NCBI RefSeq assembly: GCF_014196625.1
Contig: NZ_JACIDZ010000013.1
Span: 50,256 to 114,255 of the forward strand
Length of the DNA stretch: 64,000 nt
From: Martelella radicis
GTDB taxonomy: Bacteria; Pseudomonadota; Alphaproteobacteria; Rhizobiales; Rhizobiaceae
Reading direction: 5' to 3'
Shown: positions 27,064 through 34,996 of the stretch, one piece after another
How positions within the stretch are numbered: the first letter of the stretch is position 1
How the letters are laid out: each line of letters starts with the position of its first letter
Program-made: the position numbers and the translations under genes
Notes under the pieces: generated by a model
The model's database searches: none
Told to the model about the DNA's origin: nothing
The model's input: the letters and a program-made list of their open reading frames with translations, nothing else

Positions 27064-27645
27064 CTATCGGACGACGACGTGCGCGCCGATGCCGACACGG
27101 TCATATAAATCAATGACATCGCTGTTGAGCAGGCGGATGCAGCCACTCGACACTGACTTTCCAATCGAAGACGGATCATTCGTGCCATGAATGCGATAGA
27201 GCGTGTCGGCGCCATCCTTATAGAGGTATAGGGCACGCGCGCCGAGCGGATTCACCTCGCTGCCGAAGAGGCCCGTGGCTAGGGGTGTGTTCACCTTTGG
27301 ACGGTCGCGGATCATGGAGCTTGTTGGAGTCCAGGTCGGCCATTCGGCTTTCCTTCCAATGACAGCCTTTCCCGAAAAGTCATGGCCTTTTCGGCCGACT
27401 GCGACGTTATAGGCCAGCGCCGTGTTGGCCTCCTGGACGAGATAGAGCTTGTGGTCATCCGGCTCTACGATGATTGTTCCGGAGGGCTCTGTTGTCCTGA
27501 AGCTAATTAGCGATGGACCGCCGTCCCTTTTCTGCTGGCCGGCATCTTTAGTCACTTCCGTCGAAGGAGATGCGACGCAGCCGAGAAGAAGGAAGACTAT
27601 GAATAGGGACGCCAGTGCTTCCGCAATCTGATTTGGTTTCGGCAT
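27064..27645 (-). CDS. L,D-transpeptidase (YkuD) lipoprotein
   Basis: A 193-residue exported protein. The N-terminus is a lipoprotein signal with the lipobox LLGC, so it should be lipid-anchored in the periplasm. The YkuD domain carries HGTND (His153) and SSGCIRL (Cys169), the catalytic His/Cys of 3-3 peptidoglycan cross-linking or lipoprotein-linking enzymes, and TPTSSMIRDRP before it. All active-site positions are present. Rhizobiales use such enzymes heavily in polar cell-wall growth. Confidence 0.9.
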   Translation of the reverse strand: MPKPNQIAEALASLFIVFLLLGCVASPSTEVTKDAGQQKRDGGPSLISFRTTEPSGTIIVEPDDHKLYLVQEANTALAYNVAVGRKGHDFSGKAVIGRKAEWPTWTPTSSMIRDRPKVNTPLATGLFGSEVNPLGARALYLYKDGADTLYRIHGTNDPSSIGKSVSSGCIRLLNSDVIDLYDRVGIGAHVVVR

Positions 27646-28215
27646 TTCCAGCTATATCTACTTCAACGAGCAAAAAGACGGCAATGGTGTTGACACGCGC
27701 GATACTGATGGCCTTGGCATCAGCGACGAGGAGTTTCACAGCTGGGCCTCAAACAGTCCAAGCAATCCGGTGGTGAAGAGCACCGTTCGGCTTATTCACA
27801 TCCACCGACCCAAAGCCATGACTGAATGGAAAGGTGCAGCCCAAATGGAGCATGAAAACTTCCGGTCTGCGCCGCTGTGCCCACCCGCAAAATAGCACCC
27901 ATTTGGCCGTTTTCTGGAACTCACGATTCGCGGTAGTTGTGGTGACTGTATGGCGATTTTTCATTCAAAGATAATGGAGTGGGAGTTTCTGACGTCGTCT
28001 ACATCGTATCACGGCGTGGTTCACGCTTACTAAACACAACATGAATTCAGTCTCTTACGAGAGACCAACACGACTCAACCCAGCTTGCGTTAACCTTTCA
28101 TTAACGAATAAAAGTTTGACCTCGTTCATGAATCAAGGCAATCATCGATGCGACGGATTTAGGTCGATTGATGCCATTTTTCCGTCGCGATGGGATCAGG
28201 GGTATTCAGGCGGAC
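27646..28215. other. Region upstream of repA; gene remnant plus palindrome
   Basis: The first part (about 27646-27895) is an open + frame without a start that reads YIYFNEQKDGNG and RDTDGLGISDEEF before a stop; it looks like a remnant of an unidentified gene. The second part is A+T rich and should hold the repABC promoter. It contains GTCTCT-TACG-AGAGAC (28050-28065) and GTTAA/TTAAC halves near 28090. Confidence 0.45.
28050..28065. promoter_or_regulatory. Palindrome upstream of repA, possible operator
   Basis: GTCTCTTACGAGAGAC, six-base perfect arms around TACG, about 150 bases before the repA start. RepA proteins of this family autorepress the repABC promoter, so an operator here is expected; the assignment is inference from position. 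Confidence 0.4.
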
Positions 28216-29412
28216 ATGAACAAGTCTCACGAGACATCGACACAGAAGATCAGCAGACAGGCCCAGTCTCTCTCGACCCAGCTGCAGAACCTGCGCGAGC
28301 AGATGTACCCGCCGGAAGCACGAAAGTCGCTAAAAAGCTTCTCTTCGCGCGAGACAGCCGCTCTGCTTGGTATCGCTGAATCCACTTTACGGCAAATGTC
28401 CCTTGACGGCGAGAGCGCCATACCGGCGCGTCAGGATAATGGTCGGCGCGTCTACACACTATCTCAGATCAACCAGTTGCGTCGCTATCTCGCCGAAAAA
28501 CGTCCGCAGGACGCGTTGCGCTTCCTTCCTCAGAGACGGGATGGAGAGAAACTCCAAATCCTAACGGTGGCCAACTTTAAAGGCGGCAGCGCCAAAACGA
28601 CGACCGCGCTTCACCTCTCCCACTATCTTGCGCTGAGCGGCCTCCGGATCCTGGTTGTCGATCTGGATCCGCAAGCGTCGCTGAGCGCCATGTTTGGGTA
28701 CCAGCCTGAGTTTGACGTCGAAGACGGTCAAACACTCTACGGCGCTTTGCGTTATGACGACGAGCGCGTTCCAGTTCGCGATGTGATCCGCAAGTCTTAT
28801 TTCGACGGTATCGACATCATTCCCGGCAATCTGGAACTCATGGAGTATGAACATGAGACCCCTCAGGCTATTATGAGCGGTCGTTCCCGTGGCCAGGGCA
28901 TCTTCTTTCGTCGCATCAAGACCGCGCTGCTCGAAGTCGAGGGAGATTATGATGTCGTCATTATCGACGCACCGCCCCAACTCGGTTACCTGACGCTAGG
29001 CGCGATCTTCGCTGCAACAGGTATGCTGATCACTGTTCACCCAGCGATGCTCGACGTGGCCTCCATGAACCAGTTTCTGGCAATGACCAGTGATATGTTG
29101 TCAGTCATTGAAGAGGCTGGCGGCACTATGGATCATGACTTTATACATTACGTGCTGACACGGCATAACCCGCATGACGGACCTCAGGTCAATATCGTGA
29201 CGCTGCTTCGCTCCCTATTCGGAGATGATGTTCTTGCTGCCGTTGTGGTTGAGACAACCGCAATCGCGAGTGCAGGCCTGGAGAAAAAAAGCCTCTATGA
29301 AATGCCACGCGGATCCATGGTGCGCGACACACTCATTCGCGCAATCGATTCCGTTGACGCTGTCAACTCAGAGATCCTGGCGCATATTCAAACTGCTTGG
29401 GGGCGAACATGA
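28216..29412 (+). CDS. repA: Plasmid partitioning ATPase RepA
   Basis: A 398-residue ParA-type protein with an N-terminal helix-turn-helix (FSSRETAALLGIAESTLRQM) and a deviant Walker A NFKGGSAKTT, VVDLDPQASLS, and VIIDAPPQLGYLT. It drives segregation of the replicon and represses its own operon. ATG 28216 gives the normal length; a TTG at 28168 is possible. The repB start overlaps its stop (ATGA at 29409-29412). Confidence 0.93.
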   Translation: MNKSHETSTQKISRQAQSLSTQLQNLREQMYPPEARKSLKSFSSRETAALLGIAESTLRQMSLDGESAIPARQDNGRRVYTLSQINQLRRYLAEKRPQDALRFLPQRRDGEKLQILTVANFKGGSAKTTTALHLSHYLALSGLRILVVDLDPQASLSAMFGYQPEFDVEDGQTLYGALRYDDERVPVRDVIRKSYFDGIDIIPGNLELMEYEHETPQAIMSGRSRGQGIFFRRIKTALLEVEGDYDVVIIDAPPQLGYLTLGAIFAATGMLITVHPAMLDVASMNQFLAMTSDMLSVIEEAGGTMDHDFIHYVLTRHNPHDGPQVNIVTLLRSLFGDDVLAAVVVETTAIASAGLEKKSLYEMPRGSMVRDTLIRAIDSVDAVNSEILAHIQTAWGRT

Positions 29413-30464
29413 CCAAGTCTTCCGATCGCAAGAAAAGAATGCAGTCGATGTTTGGCAATGTGTCTCCCGAGACCCTTGCCAAACAGGCATCAGATAGTGG
29501 GGAGGAAACGCCTCGGACAAATGATGCGCCTTCCCGGCCGCGCTCCTCCGGTTCGGTCAGAGCCATGTCGGATTCTTTATCGGCGATTGAGGCCGAAAAT
29601 GAAGAGCTGCGTCGTTCGCTCTCTGATGGAGAGCGCGTTGTTGATATTGACCCTTCCAATATTCACGCGTCTTTTGTGCGCGATCGCATGGACATCGGGA
29701 GCGATCCTCAGTTCCCCAACTTTGTCGCGAGCATAGAGGAGAGCGGCCAGCAGGTTCCGGTCCTAGTCAGGCCGATGAAAGATCGTGTCGGGCACTATCA
29801 ACTGGCCTATGGACACCGGCGGTGGCAGGCGTGCCGCCACCTAGGGCAGCCGGTCAAGGCGATTGTTCGTGAACTATCGGACGAAGACCTCGTGATCGCT
29901 CAGGGACGCGAGAATACTGAGCGCAAAGACCTGTCCTTTATCGAACAGGCGCTTTTCGCCCATAGCCTCAAGGAGCGTGGATTTACTCGCAAGACAATCG
30001 CTCAATCCCTCGGTCGGGACGGCGGAAGTGCCCTCCCCTACATATCCATGCTGACCGCGCTCGTGGATGCCTTGCCGAGTGACCTTCTTCACCGGATCGG
30101 CCCCGCTCCCAAAAGCGGTCGCCCGAGGTGGGACAGGTTTGCTGAGCTTTACCGCAAGGGCGCCCTATCCGCGCAGAAGGCCAGCTCAATTGATGATCTT
30201 GTTGAGTCATCCGACTGGGTCTCAATGGACAGTGATGTGCGCCTCACTCGGTTGATCGGCGTTTTGGAAACAAAGAAAGCTCAACCGGCGTCCCGAGAGA
30301 TCAAAAACGACGCTGGAAAGAACGTTATCAAGGTCACAAAGACCGCCAAGGCAACGCAAATTTCGATCGACCAGTCGGCGTCTGATGGTTTTTCGGACTG
30401 GCTCGTGGAACAGCTTCCCGAACTTCTTAGAGCTTATAGTGGCAAGCAGGAGACCAAAAGATGA
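29409..30464 (+). CDS. repB: Plasmid partitioning protein RepB
   Basis: A 351-residue ParB-family centromere-binding protein. It begins MTKSSDRKKRMQSMFGNV, typical of RepB, and has PVLVRPMKDRVGHYQLAYGHRRW (ParB box I, GxRR-like), GRENTERKDLSFIEQA (box II) and a helix-turn-helix at RKTIAQSLGRDGGSALPYISML. It should bind the palindromes after repC. Start chosen by the ATGA overlap with repA. Confidence 0.93.
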   Translation: MTKSSDRKKRMQSMFGNVSPETLAKQASDSGEETPRTNDAPSRPRSSGSVRAMSDSLSAIEAENEELRRSLSDGERVVDIDPSNIHASFVRDRMDIGSDPQFPNFVASIEESGQQVPVLVRPMKDRVGHYQLAYGHRRWQACRHLGQPVKAIVRELSDEDLVIAQGRENTERKDLSFIEQALFAHSLKERGFTRKTIAQSLGRDGGSALPYISMLTALVDALPSDLLHRIGPAPKSGRPRWDRFAELYRKGALSAQKASSIDDLVESSDWVSMDSDVRLTRLIGVLETKKAQPASREIKNDAGKNVIKVTKTAKATQISIDQSASDGFSDWLVEQLPELLRAYSGKQETKR

Positions 30465-30474
30465 CTTAGCGCGC

Positions 30475-30645
30475 CAGCAAAAGAAAAGGGCTCACCGACT
30501 GGCATCGGCAAGCCCATTTTCGAGGCCAAAACGATCTGAAAATCATCCGTCGTAGCCCCATTTTCCAATTACTTTCTACGGCAGATGTGAGAGCGAATCA
30601 AGACCGGACCGAACGGACCGGCGGTTTCGTGTGTTCTTTTTTGGA
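30475..30645 (-). ncRNA. Putative counter-transcribed RNA (incompatibility RNA) of repABC
   Basis: repABC plasmids encode a small antisense RNA in the repB-repC gap that limits RepC synthesis. The gap here (30465-30712) has the expected intrinsic terminator for a leftward transcript: stem GGGCT...AGCCC with inner CCGA/TCGG (30488-30515), followed on the minus strand by CTTTTCTTTT. The 5' end is not resolved, because I see no clear promoter; the coordinates are approximate. Confidence 0.5.
30488..30515 (-). terminator. Terminator hairpin of the putative antisense RNA
   Basis: Two-part stem GGGCT/AGCCC and CCGA/TCGG with small symmetric internal loop and loop CTGGCA. T-rich sequence follows on the minus strand and ATTTT on the plus strand, so it may also act on readthrough from repB. 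Confidence 0.65.
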
Positions 30646-30712
30646 CTTTTTGGCTGCAAATCCCTAGAAGTGAAGAGGCGTCGATCCCTGGCAGGACGGC
30701 GGGTGGTTTGTT

Positions 30713-31924
30713 ATGCAAAAAGAAATCTGTACTGCCGGCTTCCGCCGGATAACGCCGGCAATTGCCAAAAGCATCCGGCTAGCCAATGCAGAGAAATTTC
30801 CTGATGTGGACAAAGCTCAGGCGTGCCTAACCTTGAAAAAAGTCGCGCCCGTTCTCGGTATATCCGGGACCGCGTATCATGTGCTGGACATCCTACTGAA
30901 CCTCACACGTCAATCCGACTGGATCGGAAATGCGCGCCCGATCGTGGCTATCTCAAATCGTAAACTGGCTGAATTCACGATGCGTTCGACCAGAACCGTC
31001 ATCCGCGCGGTTAGGCAATTGGTAGAGGCGGGCCTGTTGGCCTATCGGGATAGCCCAACAGGCCGACGCTTTTCATACCGTACCGCAGATGGTTCACTTG
31101 GCGAAGCGTATGGTCTCGACTTCTCCCCTGCCCGCGCATCATTTCAGGAACTGAAGTCCAAGGCTGATGAGAACCAACAACGCATCGCTCGCGAGCGTAC
31201 AGCCCGCCGCTCGATCACGACGCTTTCACGCGCCCTGGTAGATATGTCGAGCTTGCTCACCAAAACCGAAGCCTCCAAGTTGATCGATGAGATCGCTTTC
31301 GTCCGTGAAGCCCACACCGATGTCTGTGAGACTGAAGCGCACTTGGAAGCATTATATTCCAAGACGATTCATCAAGTTGAAAGAGCCATAACACCAAAAG
31401 AGAATGACAAAGTGTCATCCGAGGATGTCACAAATGTCACCCGCAATACTACTACAAATTATCAAAAACAGATTCCTGTAATCGATAGTCATGAGCGAAC
31501 ACATATGCATGAGTTGCAATCAATTCCGAAGGGCTTGGAAAAGAATGAACGCTGCGCAGAGTCATCGCGAATGATTGATAGAACTCCTGCCGATCGTATA
31601 GAGCTACCCATCTTTAGCAGCGCTTGCCCAAAGTCTCGAGCAATACTCGAGGCAGAATTTCAAACATGGCGAGATGTCGTGCATGCTGCGCCAACAGCTT
31701 GTTCGATGCTCGGGCTGCCACAATCCTTATGGAAAAGTGCTTGCAATGATGTTGGCGTTTCCCGTGCCGCCATCATGGTTGTCGTCATTCTCGAAAAGTG
31801 CCTGAGAAATCCTGATGCTGTTCGAAATCCGGGGTCTTATCTAATTGGTTTGGTCCGCAGAGCAGCCGAGGGCAAACTGCATCTAACGCGGAGCATTTAC
31901 GGACTTAGCCAGCGGCCGTGTTGA
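30713..31924 (+). CDS. repC: Plasmid replication initiator RepC
   Basis: A 403-residue RepC. The N-terminal DNA-binding part has AYHVLDILLNLTRQSDW and ISNRKLAEFTMRSTRTVIRAVRQLVEAGLL (winged helix), and the C-terminal part ends NPGSYLIGLVRRAAEGKLHL. RepC initiates replication at an origin that in this family lies inside its own gene. The middle of the gene (31380-31500) is markedly A+T rich. The C-terminus is homologous to the fragment at 1-246. Confidence 0.93.
   Translation: MQKEICTAGFRRITPAIAKSIRLANAEKFPDVDKAQACLTLKKVAPVLGISGTAYHVLDILLNLTRQSDWIGNARPIVAISNRKLAEFTMRSTRTVIRAVRQLVEAGLLAYRDSPTGRRFSYRTADGSLGEAYGLDFSPARASFQELKSKADENQQRIARERTARRSITTLSRALVDMSSLLTKTEASKLIDEIAFVREAHTDVCETEAHLEALYSKTIHQVERAITPKENDKVSSEDVTNVTRNTTTNYQKQIPVIDSHERTHMHELQSIPKGLEKNERCAESSRMIDRTPADRIELPIFSSACPKSRAILEAEFQTWRDVVHAAPTACSMLGLPQSLWKSACNDVGVSRAAIMVVVILEKCLRNPDAVRNPGSYLIGLVRRAAEGKLHLTRSIYGLSQRPC
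31380..31500. other. Putative oriV within repC
   Basis: An A+T-rich stretch inside repC with three direct repeats of TGTCA(T/C) (near 31414, 31427 and 31435). In characterised repABC plasmids the origin lies in such a stretch of repC. Position and composition are the only support. Confidence 0.4.
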
Positions 31925-31971
31925 ATTCCCTGCCGCTCTGCTTTGTTTAAACGAATAGCTGGCGGAGAGAG

Positions 31972-31989
31972 GGGTAACAGCTGTTACCC
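31972..31989. promoter_or_regulatory. parS-like palindrome 1
   Basis: GGGTAACAGCTGTTACCC, a perfect 18-bp palindrome 48 bases after the repC stop. The core CAGCTG with flanking symmetric arms matches the general form of RepB-binding parS sites (known consensus of the type GTT-N2-CAGCTG-N2-AAC), though outer bases differ. Confidence 0.7.
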
Positions 31990-32063
31990 TTTGGAGTAAG
32001 GTACGACCGCACAAACCTGTGGCTTGATGTAGTCGCCCAGTTGAACGAAAGCCAGGCTGCAGG

Positions 32064-32081
32064 GAGTAACAGCTGTTACCC
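32064..32081. promoter_or_regulatory. parS-like palindrome 2
   Basis: GAGTAACAGCTGTTACCC, identical to site 1 except one outer base, centred 92 bases further on. A pair of identical centromere-like palindromes after repC fits plasmid partition by the RepB encoded at 29409. Confidence 0.7.
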
Positions 32082-32089
32082 TAGAAGAT

Positions 32090-32785
32090 ACAGCATCCGA
32101 GCAACAGGGATAAATCCGCATAAAGCTGTTAAGTGCACTGTACCGCTCGCCAACGGAACAGACAAGGTCACGATTAAGGTCACAGCTCGACAAGCGCTAT
32201 GCCGAGCCGCTCGCCCGCCCAAAAAGCATGGAGCTTGCGCTGAAACCTCTCCGGATCAAAGCAAATCAAGTCGGACCTGCATTTACCAAAGTCAAAGACG
32301 GCATCACTGTTCATGGAACGCCGCCGGTCATTGGACCAACTACATGCAGTTCAAGCATGGATACGATAAGCTCGAACAGAACCGTCATTCGCTAAGCCAG
32401 CGTCTCGTCGAAGAAGTGTCGCACGAACGTGGGATTATCGTATCTTACGAAGCTATGGCACGCTCATTGCAAACACTGGAAGAAGCTCGCAACTCTATCA
32501 GAGGCCAGAAGCACCGACTTTAGCACACTGTCGAGCAGGGTGAGTCCGCCCTATTTTCCGTTCAGCGATCTGCTGCCAAGCGGCCCTTCCACTCCGTCCG
32601 GAACAGATCAATAGCGTAAAGATAATGGATAGCGTGAGGGGAGGGGTCGGCAGTGTTTGAAAATGAACCGACACACGGTCTCAACCTGGCGATTGAGCTA
32701 CTTTGTCTGCCCCGTCCATGCAGTTTCAGCAATCAGAACGTCGCAGCGGAGCGATAGCGACAGTCGGCCGGGCTGGATTTGTACT
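32090..32785. other. Long region after repC without a confident gene
   Basis: Several short frames exist, but none has a convincing ribosome site. One stretch (about 32340-32500, + strand) reads YMQFKHGYDKLEQNRHSLSQ and RGIIVSYEAMARSLQTLEEA and may be a remnant of a coding gene that I cannot identify. No strong hairpins were seen. Confidence 0.4.
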
Positions 32786-33208
32786 TCACACGGCCCATGG
32801 ATCGATCAGCTCTACGCCGCAGCCCGTGAAATCCTTGATGTTGCGTGTTGCGAGGGTGAGCCCATGTGCCATTGCCGTGGCCGCGATCAGCCCGTCCATC
32901 GATGACATTCCGCGGCCACGGCGCTTTGCATCTCCCATCAGTTCACCCCAGGCGAAAGCCACGGCCTCGTCCACCGCGAGCACGCGATGCTCGAAACGTT
33001 GCGGCAGATCATTGGTAAGCCAATCGGCGAGAGCATCGCGTCTTCGCCCGCTGTCCATGAGCGCGACACCACGACGGATTTCGGCAAACGACACGACACT
33101 GATAAAGGAGCGATCCTCATCAATCTCATCCAGCCATGCAAGAACGCGGCTCTCGGGGCGCGGTTTCGTCACCTCCGACAACACATTGGTGTCAAGCAAG
33201 AGCTTCAC
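32786..33208 (-). CDS. vapC: VapC-type PIN toxin
   Basis: A 140-residue PIN-domain ribonuclease with the acidic set Asp6 (LLLDTNVLSE), Glu43 (SFAEIRRG) and Asp105 (SSMDGLIAATA), followed by LATRNIKDF. These define the VapC/FitB group. Its ATG overlaps the antitoxin stop by four bases (33205-33208), so the pair is translationally coupled, antitoxin first. Confidence 0.93.
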   Translation of the reverse strand: MKLLLDTNVLSEVTKPRPESRVLAWLDEIDEDRSFISVVSFAEIRRGVALMDSGRRRDALADWLTNDLPQRFEHRVLAVDEAVAFAWGELMGDAKRRGRGMSSMDGLIAATAMAHGLTLATRNIKDFTGCGVELIDPWAV

Positions 33209-33471
33209 AGCGAAAGATCGCGCGGTTCGTCGCCCTTTCGGTCGAGATCAAGCTCGGCACCATGCAGCGGGGAGGCCATCAGAAACTCCGCCAGGGTCCC
33301 CTTTCGCGCGACCTTGCGCTGCCATTCTTCAGCTGAGACGACCACGACGCTCGGCTTGCCGTTGCGCGTAATTGTCTGCGGTGTGGATTGCGCACGTTCG
33401 ATCACTTCCGAAAGCTTTGCCTTTGCCTTGGCGACCGTCCAGTTCTTTTCGTCCTTCGATAAGTGCTCCAT
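33205..33471 (-). CDS. Phd/YefM-type antitoxin
   Basis: An 88-residue antitoxin: TVAKAKAKLSEVIERAQSTP and QTITRNGKPSVVVVSAEEW are the Phd/YefM DNA-binding fold. ATG 33471 lies behind GGAGGCG; a longer frame from 33528 would read through the operator. It neutralises the adjacent PIN toxin and should repress the operon through the palindrome at 33503-33516. Confidence 0.9.
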   Translation of the reverse strand: MEHLSKDEKNWTVAKAKAKLSEVIERAQSTPQTITRNGKPSVVVVSAEEWQRKVARKGTLAEFLMASPLHGAELDLDRKGDEPRDLSL

Positions 33472-33502
33472 TGATCGCCTCCTGACCAGAATGACTATGA
33501 TG

Positions 33503-33516
33503 ACTATAGATAGTCC
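33503..33516. promoter_or_regulatory. Operator of the PIN/Phd toxin-antitoxin operon
   Basis: GACTAT-AG-ATAGTC, perfect six-base arms, 32 bases before the antitoxin start. Phd-type antitoxins bind such short palindromes for autoregulation. Confidence 0.6.
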
Positions 33517-33618
33517 ATCGCCTGACAAACGGCAAGTAGGGCCAGGGCAGGGGAGGCGTCTGGCGCGTTTCTGCGTTCCGTGAACGGTGAACCGCTATCC
33601 ACTTTGCCTGGAATTGCT

Positions 33619-34115
33619 CTACAACCCCGCGGCCTTGGTGAGATTGACGCGGAACCTGTCGCGCCTTCGCTGGTATCGCCTTGTCATTTCGGCGGAGGCA
33701 TGGCCGAGCTGTTTCTGGACGTAGCGCTCGTCGACTTCGGCCGAAGAGGCGAGGACCGCTCTCAAGGAGTGACCGGAAAACCGTTTTATCCGTTCGGCCT
33801 CTGGCAGCTCGCCGCGAATGCCGGCAGCAAGAACGGTCTTCTTGATCAGGCGGGCAATCTCCTGATCAAGAAGACCGTTCGGGTCCGACCGCCTTGCCCT
33901 TGCCGGTGACCCGGCGGAAGAGGGGGCCGTGACCGATCCTGCCGAGTTTCAGTCAGGTTTCGACCGCGGCGACCGGGCAAGTGAGATCCGAGGAGCCGCG
34001 GCCAATCTCAACCTCGCGCCAGCCGGTCTTGCCGCGCAGCGTCACCAGCATGCCCTTGTCGAGGATGTCGATCCAGCCGTTTCCGTCCTCGCTCTGGTCG
34101 CGGCGATCGAGCGAG
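33619..34115 (-). pseudogene. C-terminal relic of a tyrosine recombinase
   Basis: Antisense-to-window coding remnant that matches the C-terminal half of the intact recombinase at 34997-36076. From about 34110 it reads DRRDQSEDGNGWIDI, then TLRGKTGWREVEIGRGSSDL, and ends with the equivalent of the last codons (KAAGL, stop at 33619). The frame is broken and a segment around 33870-33910 is rearranged. It lacks the N-terminal half and must be inactive. The two copies lie in the same direction and bracket a toxin-antitoxin pair. Confidence 0.85.
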
Positions 34116-34243
34116 AGGCCGCTGCCATGTGCCAGCGCCTGTGAGTTGGGCGAAAGCCAATTTTCAAACATAGAAGCTACGGATAATTTATCATCCGCTG
34201 GCCTCTTCAGAGGAAGAGTTACTGTTGTCTCCAGGAGAGATAT

Positions 34244-34257
34244 GGGCTATATATCCC
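34244..34257. promoter_or_regulatory. Possible operator of the RelE/XRE operon
   Basis: GGGCTATATATCCC, an inverted repeat with one mismatch, in an A+T-rich stretch about 28 bases before the toxin start. The stretch also contains GATAT and ATATC words on both sides. Autoregulation by the XRE antitoxin is expected. Confidence 0.4.
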
Positions 34258-34285
34258 AAAGTATCTATATCGTTTAGGATATTAA

Positions 34286-34651
34286 ATGACGGAATGGAAG
34301 GTCGCGTTTCATGACCGCTTTAAAGGCGAGATCACAGATCTTCCAGCAGATGTTCGGGTCGAATTGCTCGCGCATCTGGTGCTGCTTCGCGAAAAGGGAT
34401 TTCGACTGGGACGGCCTGAGGTCGACACACTCGAAGGCTCCAAACACGCGAACATGAAGGAACTGCGCGTCAAGGTGTTGAAGGTGCAATGGCGGTTCGC
34501 CTTTGCCTTCGATCCGGAGCGAAAGGCTATAGTCCTCTGCGGCGGTGCAAAGAGCGGTGTGAGCCAGAAACTGTTTTACAAGCGCCTGATCGATCTGGCG
34601 GACAAACGGTACGATGAGCATTTGAGCGAGTTGGAGAAGAAACATGGATGA
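34286..34651 (+). CDS. RelE/HigB-like toxin (Gp49, DUF891 type)
   Basis: A 121-residue toxin of the phage Gp49-like family: EWKVAFHDRFKGEITDLPADV at the start, EGSKHANMKELRVKVLKVQWRFAFAFD in the middle and CGGAKSGVSQKLFYKRLI near the end. These act as ribosome-dependent RNases. Its end overlaps the start of the XRE antitoxin gene by eight bases (34644-34651), giving toxin-first order. Confidence 0.88.
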   Translation: MTEWKVAFHDRFKGEITDLPADVRVELLAHLVLLREKGFRLGRPEVDTLEGSKHANMKELRVKVLKVQWRFAFAFDPERKAIVLCGGAKSGVSQKLFYKRLIDLADKRYDEHLSELEKKHG

Positions 34652-34970
34652 TCTCGATAAGCTGATGCAGACGCTTCCTGAAGAAGAACGAGGCGCTATT
34701 GAAAAGCGTGCCGGCGAGCTTGTTACGGCCTACAATCTGCGGGAACTGCGCGTACTTGCCGGACGGACGCAGGAGGATGTGTCCGTCGGAACAGGTATCA
34801 AGCAGAACAATGTTTCGAGACTGGAGAAGCGGGCCGACATGAAACTGTCGACGCTTCGCGATTATGTTGAATCCCTTGGCGGCACGTTGAAGATCGTCGC
34901 GGATGTCGCGGGCAAGAAAGTTGATCTGTCGAGCATTGCGGAGCGCTCCCGACACGGCCCAAAGCTCTGA
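34644..34970 (+). CDS. XRE-family antitoxin partner
   Basis: A 108-residue antitoxin: LVTAYNLRELRVLAGRTQED, a helix-turn-helix (VSVGTGIKQNNVSRLEKR) and MKLSTLRDYVESLGGTLKIVA, the standard pattern of antitoxins paired with Gp49-like toxins. It should repress its own promoter. Confidence 0.9.
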   Translation: MDDLDKLMQTLPEEERGAIEKRAGELVTAYNLRELRVLAGRTQEDVSVGTGIKQNNVSRLEKRADMKLSTLRDYVESLGGTLKIVADVAGKKVDLSSIAERSRHGPKL

Positions 34971-34996
34971 GAGAGCCACGGCAGGGGAATGGCAGC

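Noticed and set aside
28088..28108. GTTAACCTTTCATTAAC upstream of repA as a parS site
   Set aside because: It is 17 bases with a lopsided centre and lacks the CAGCTG core that both sites after repC share.
32041..32523. 160-codon + frame after repC
   Set aside because: It starts across a parS-like palindrome and lacks a ribosome site; only its last part looks protein-like, in keeping with a remnant at most.
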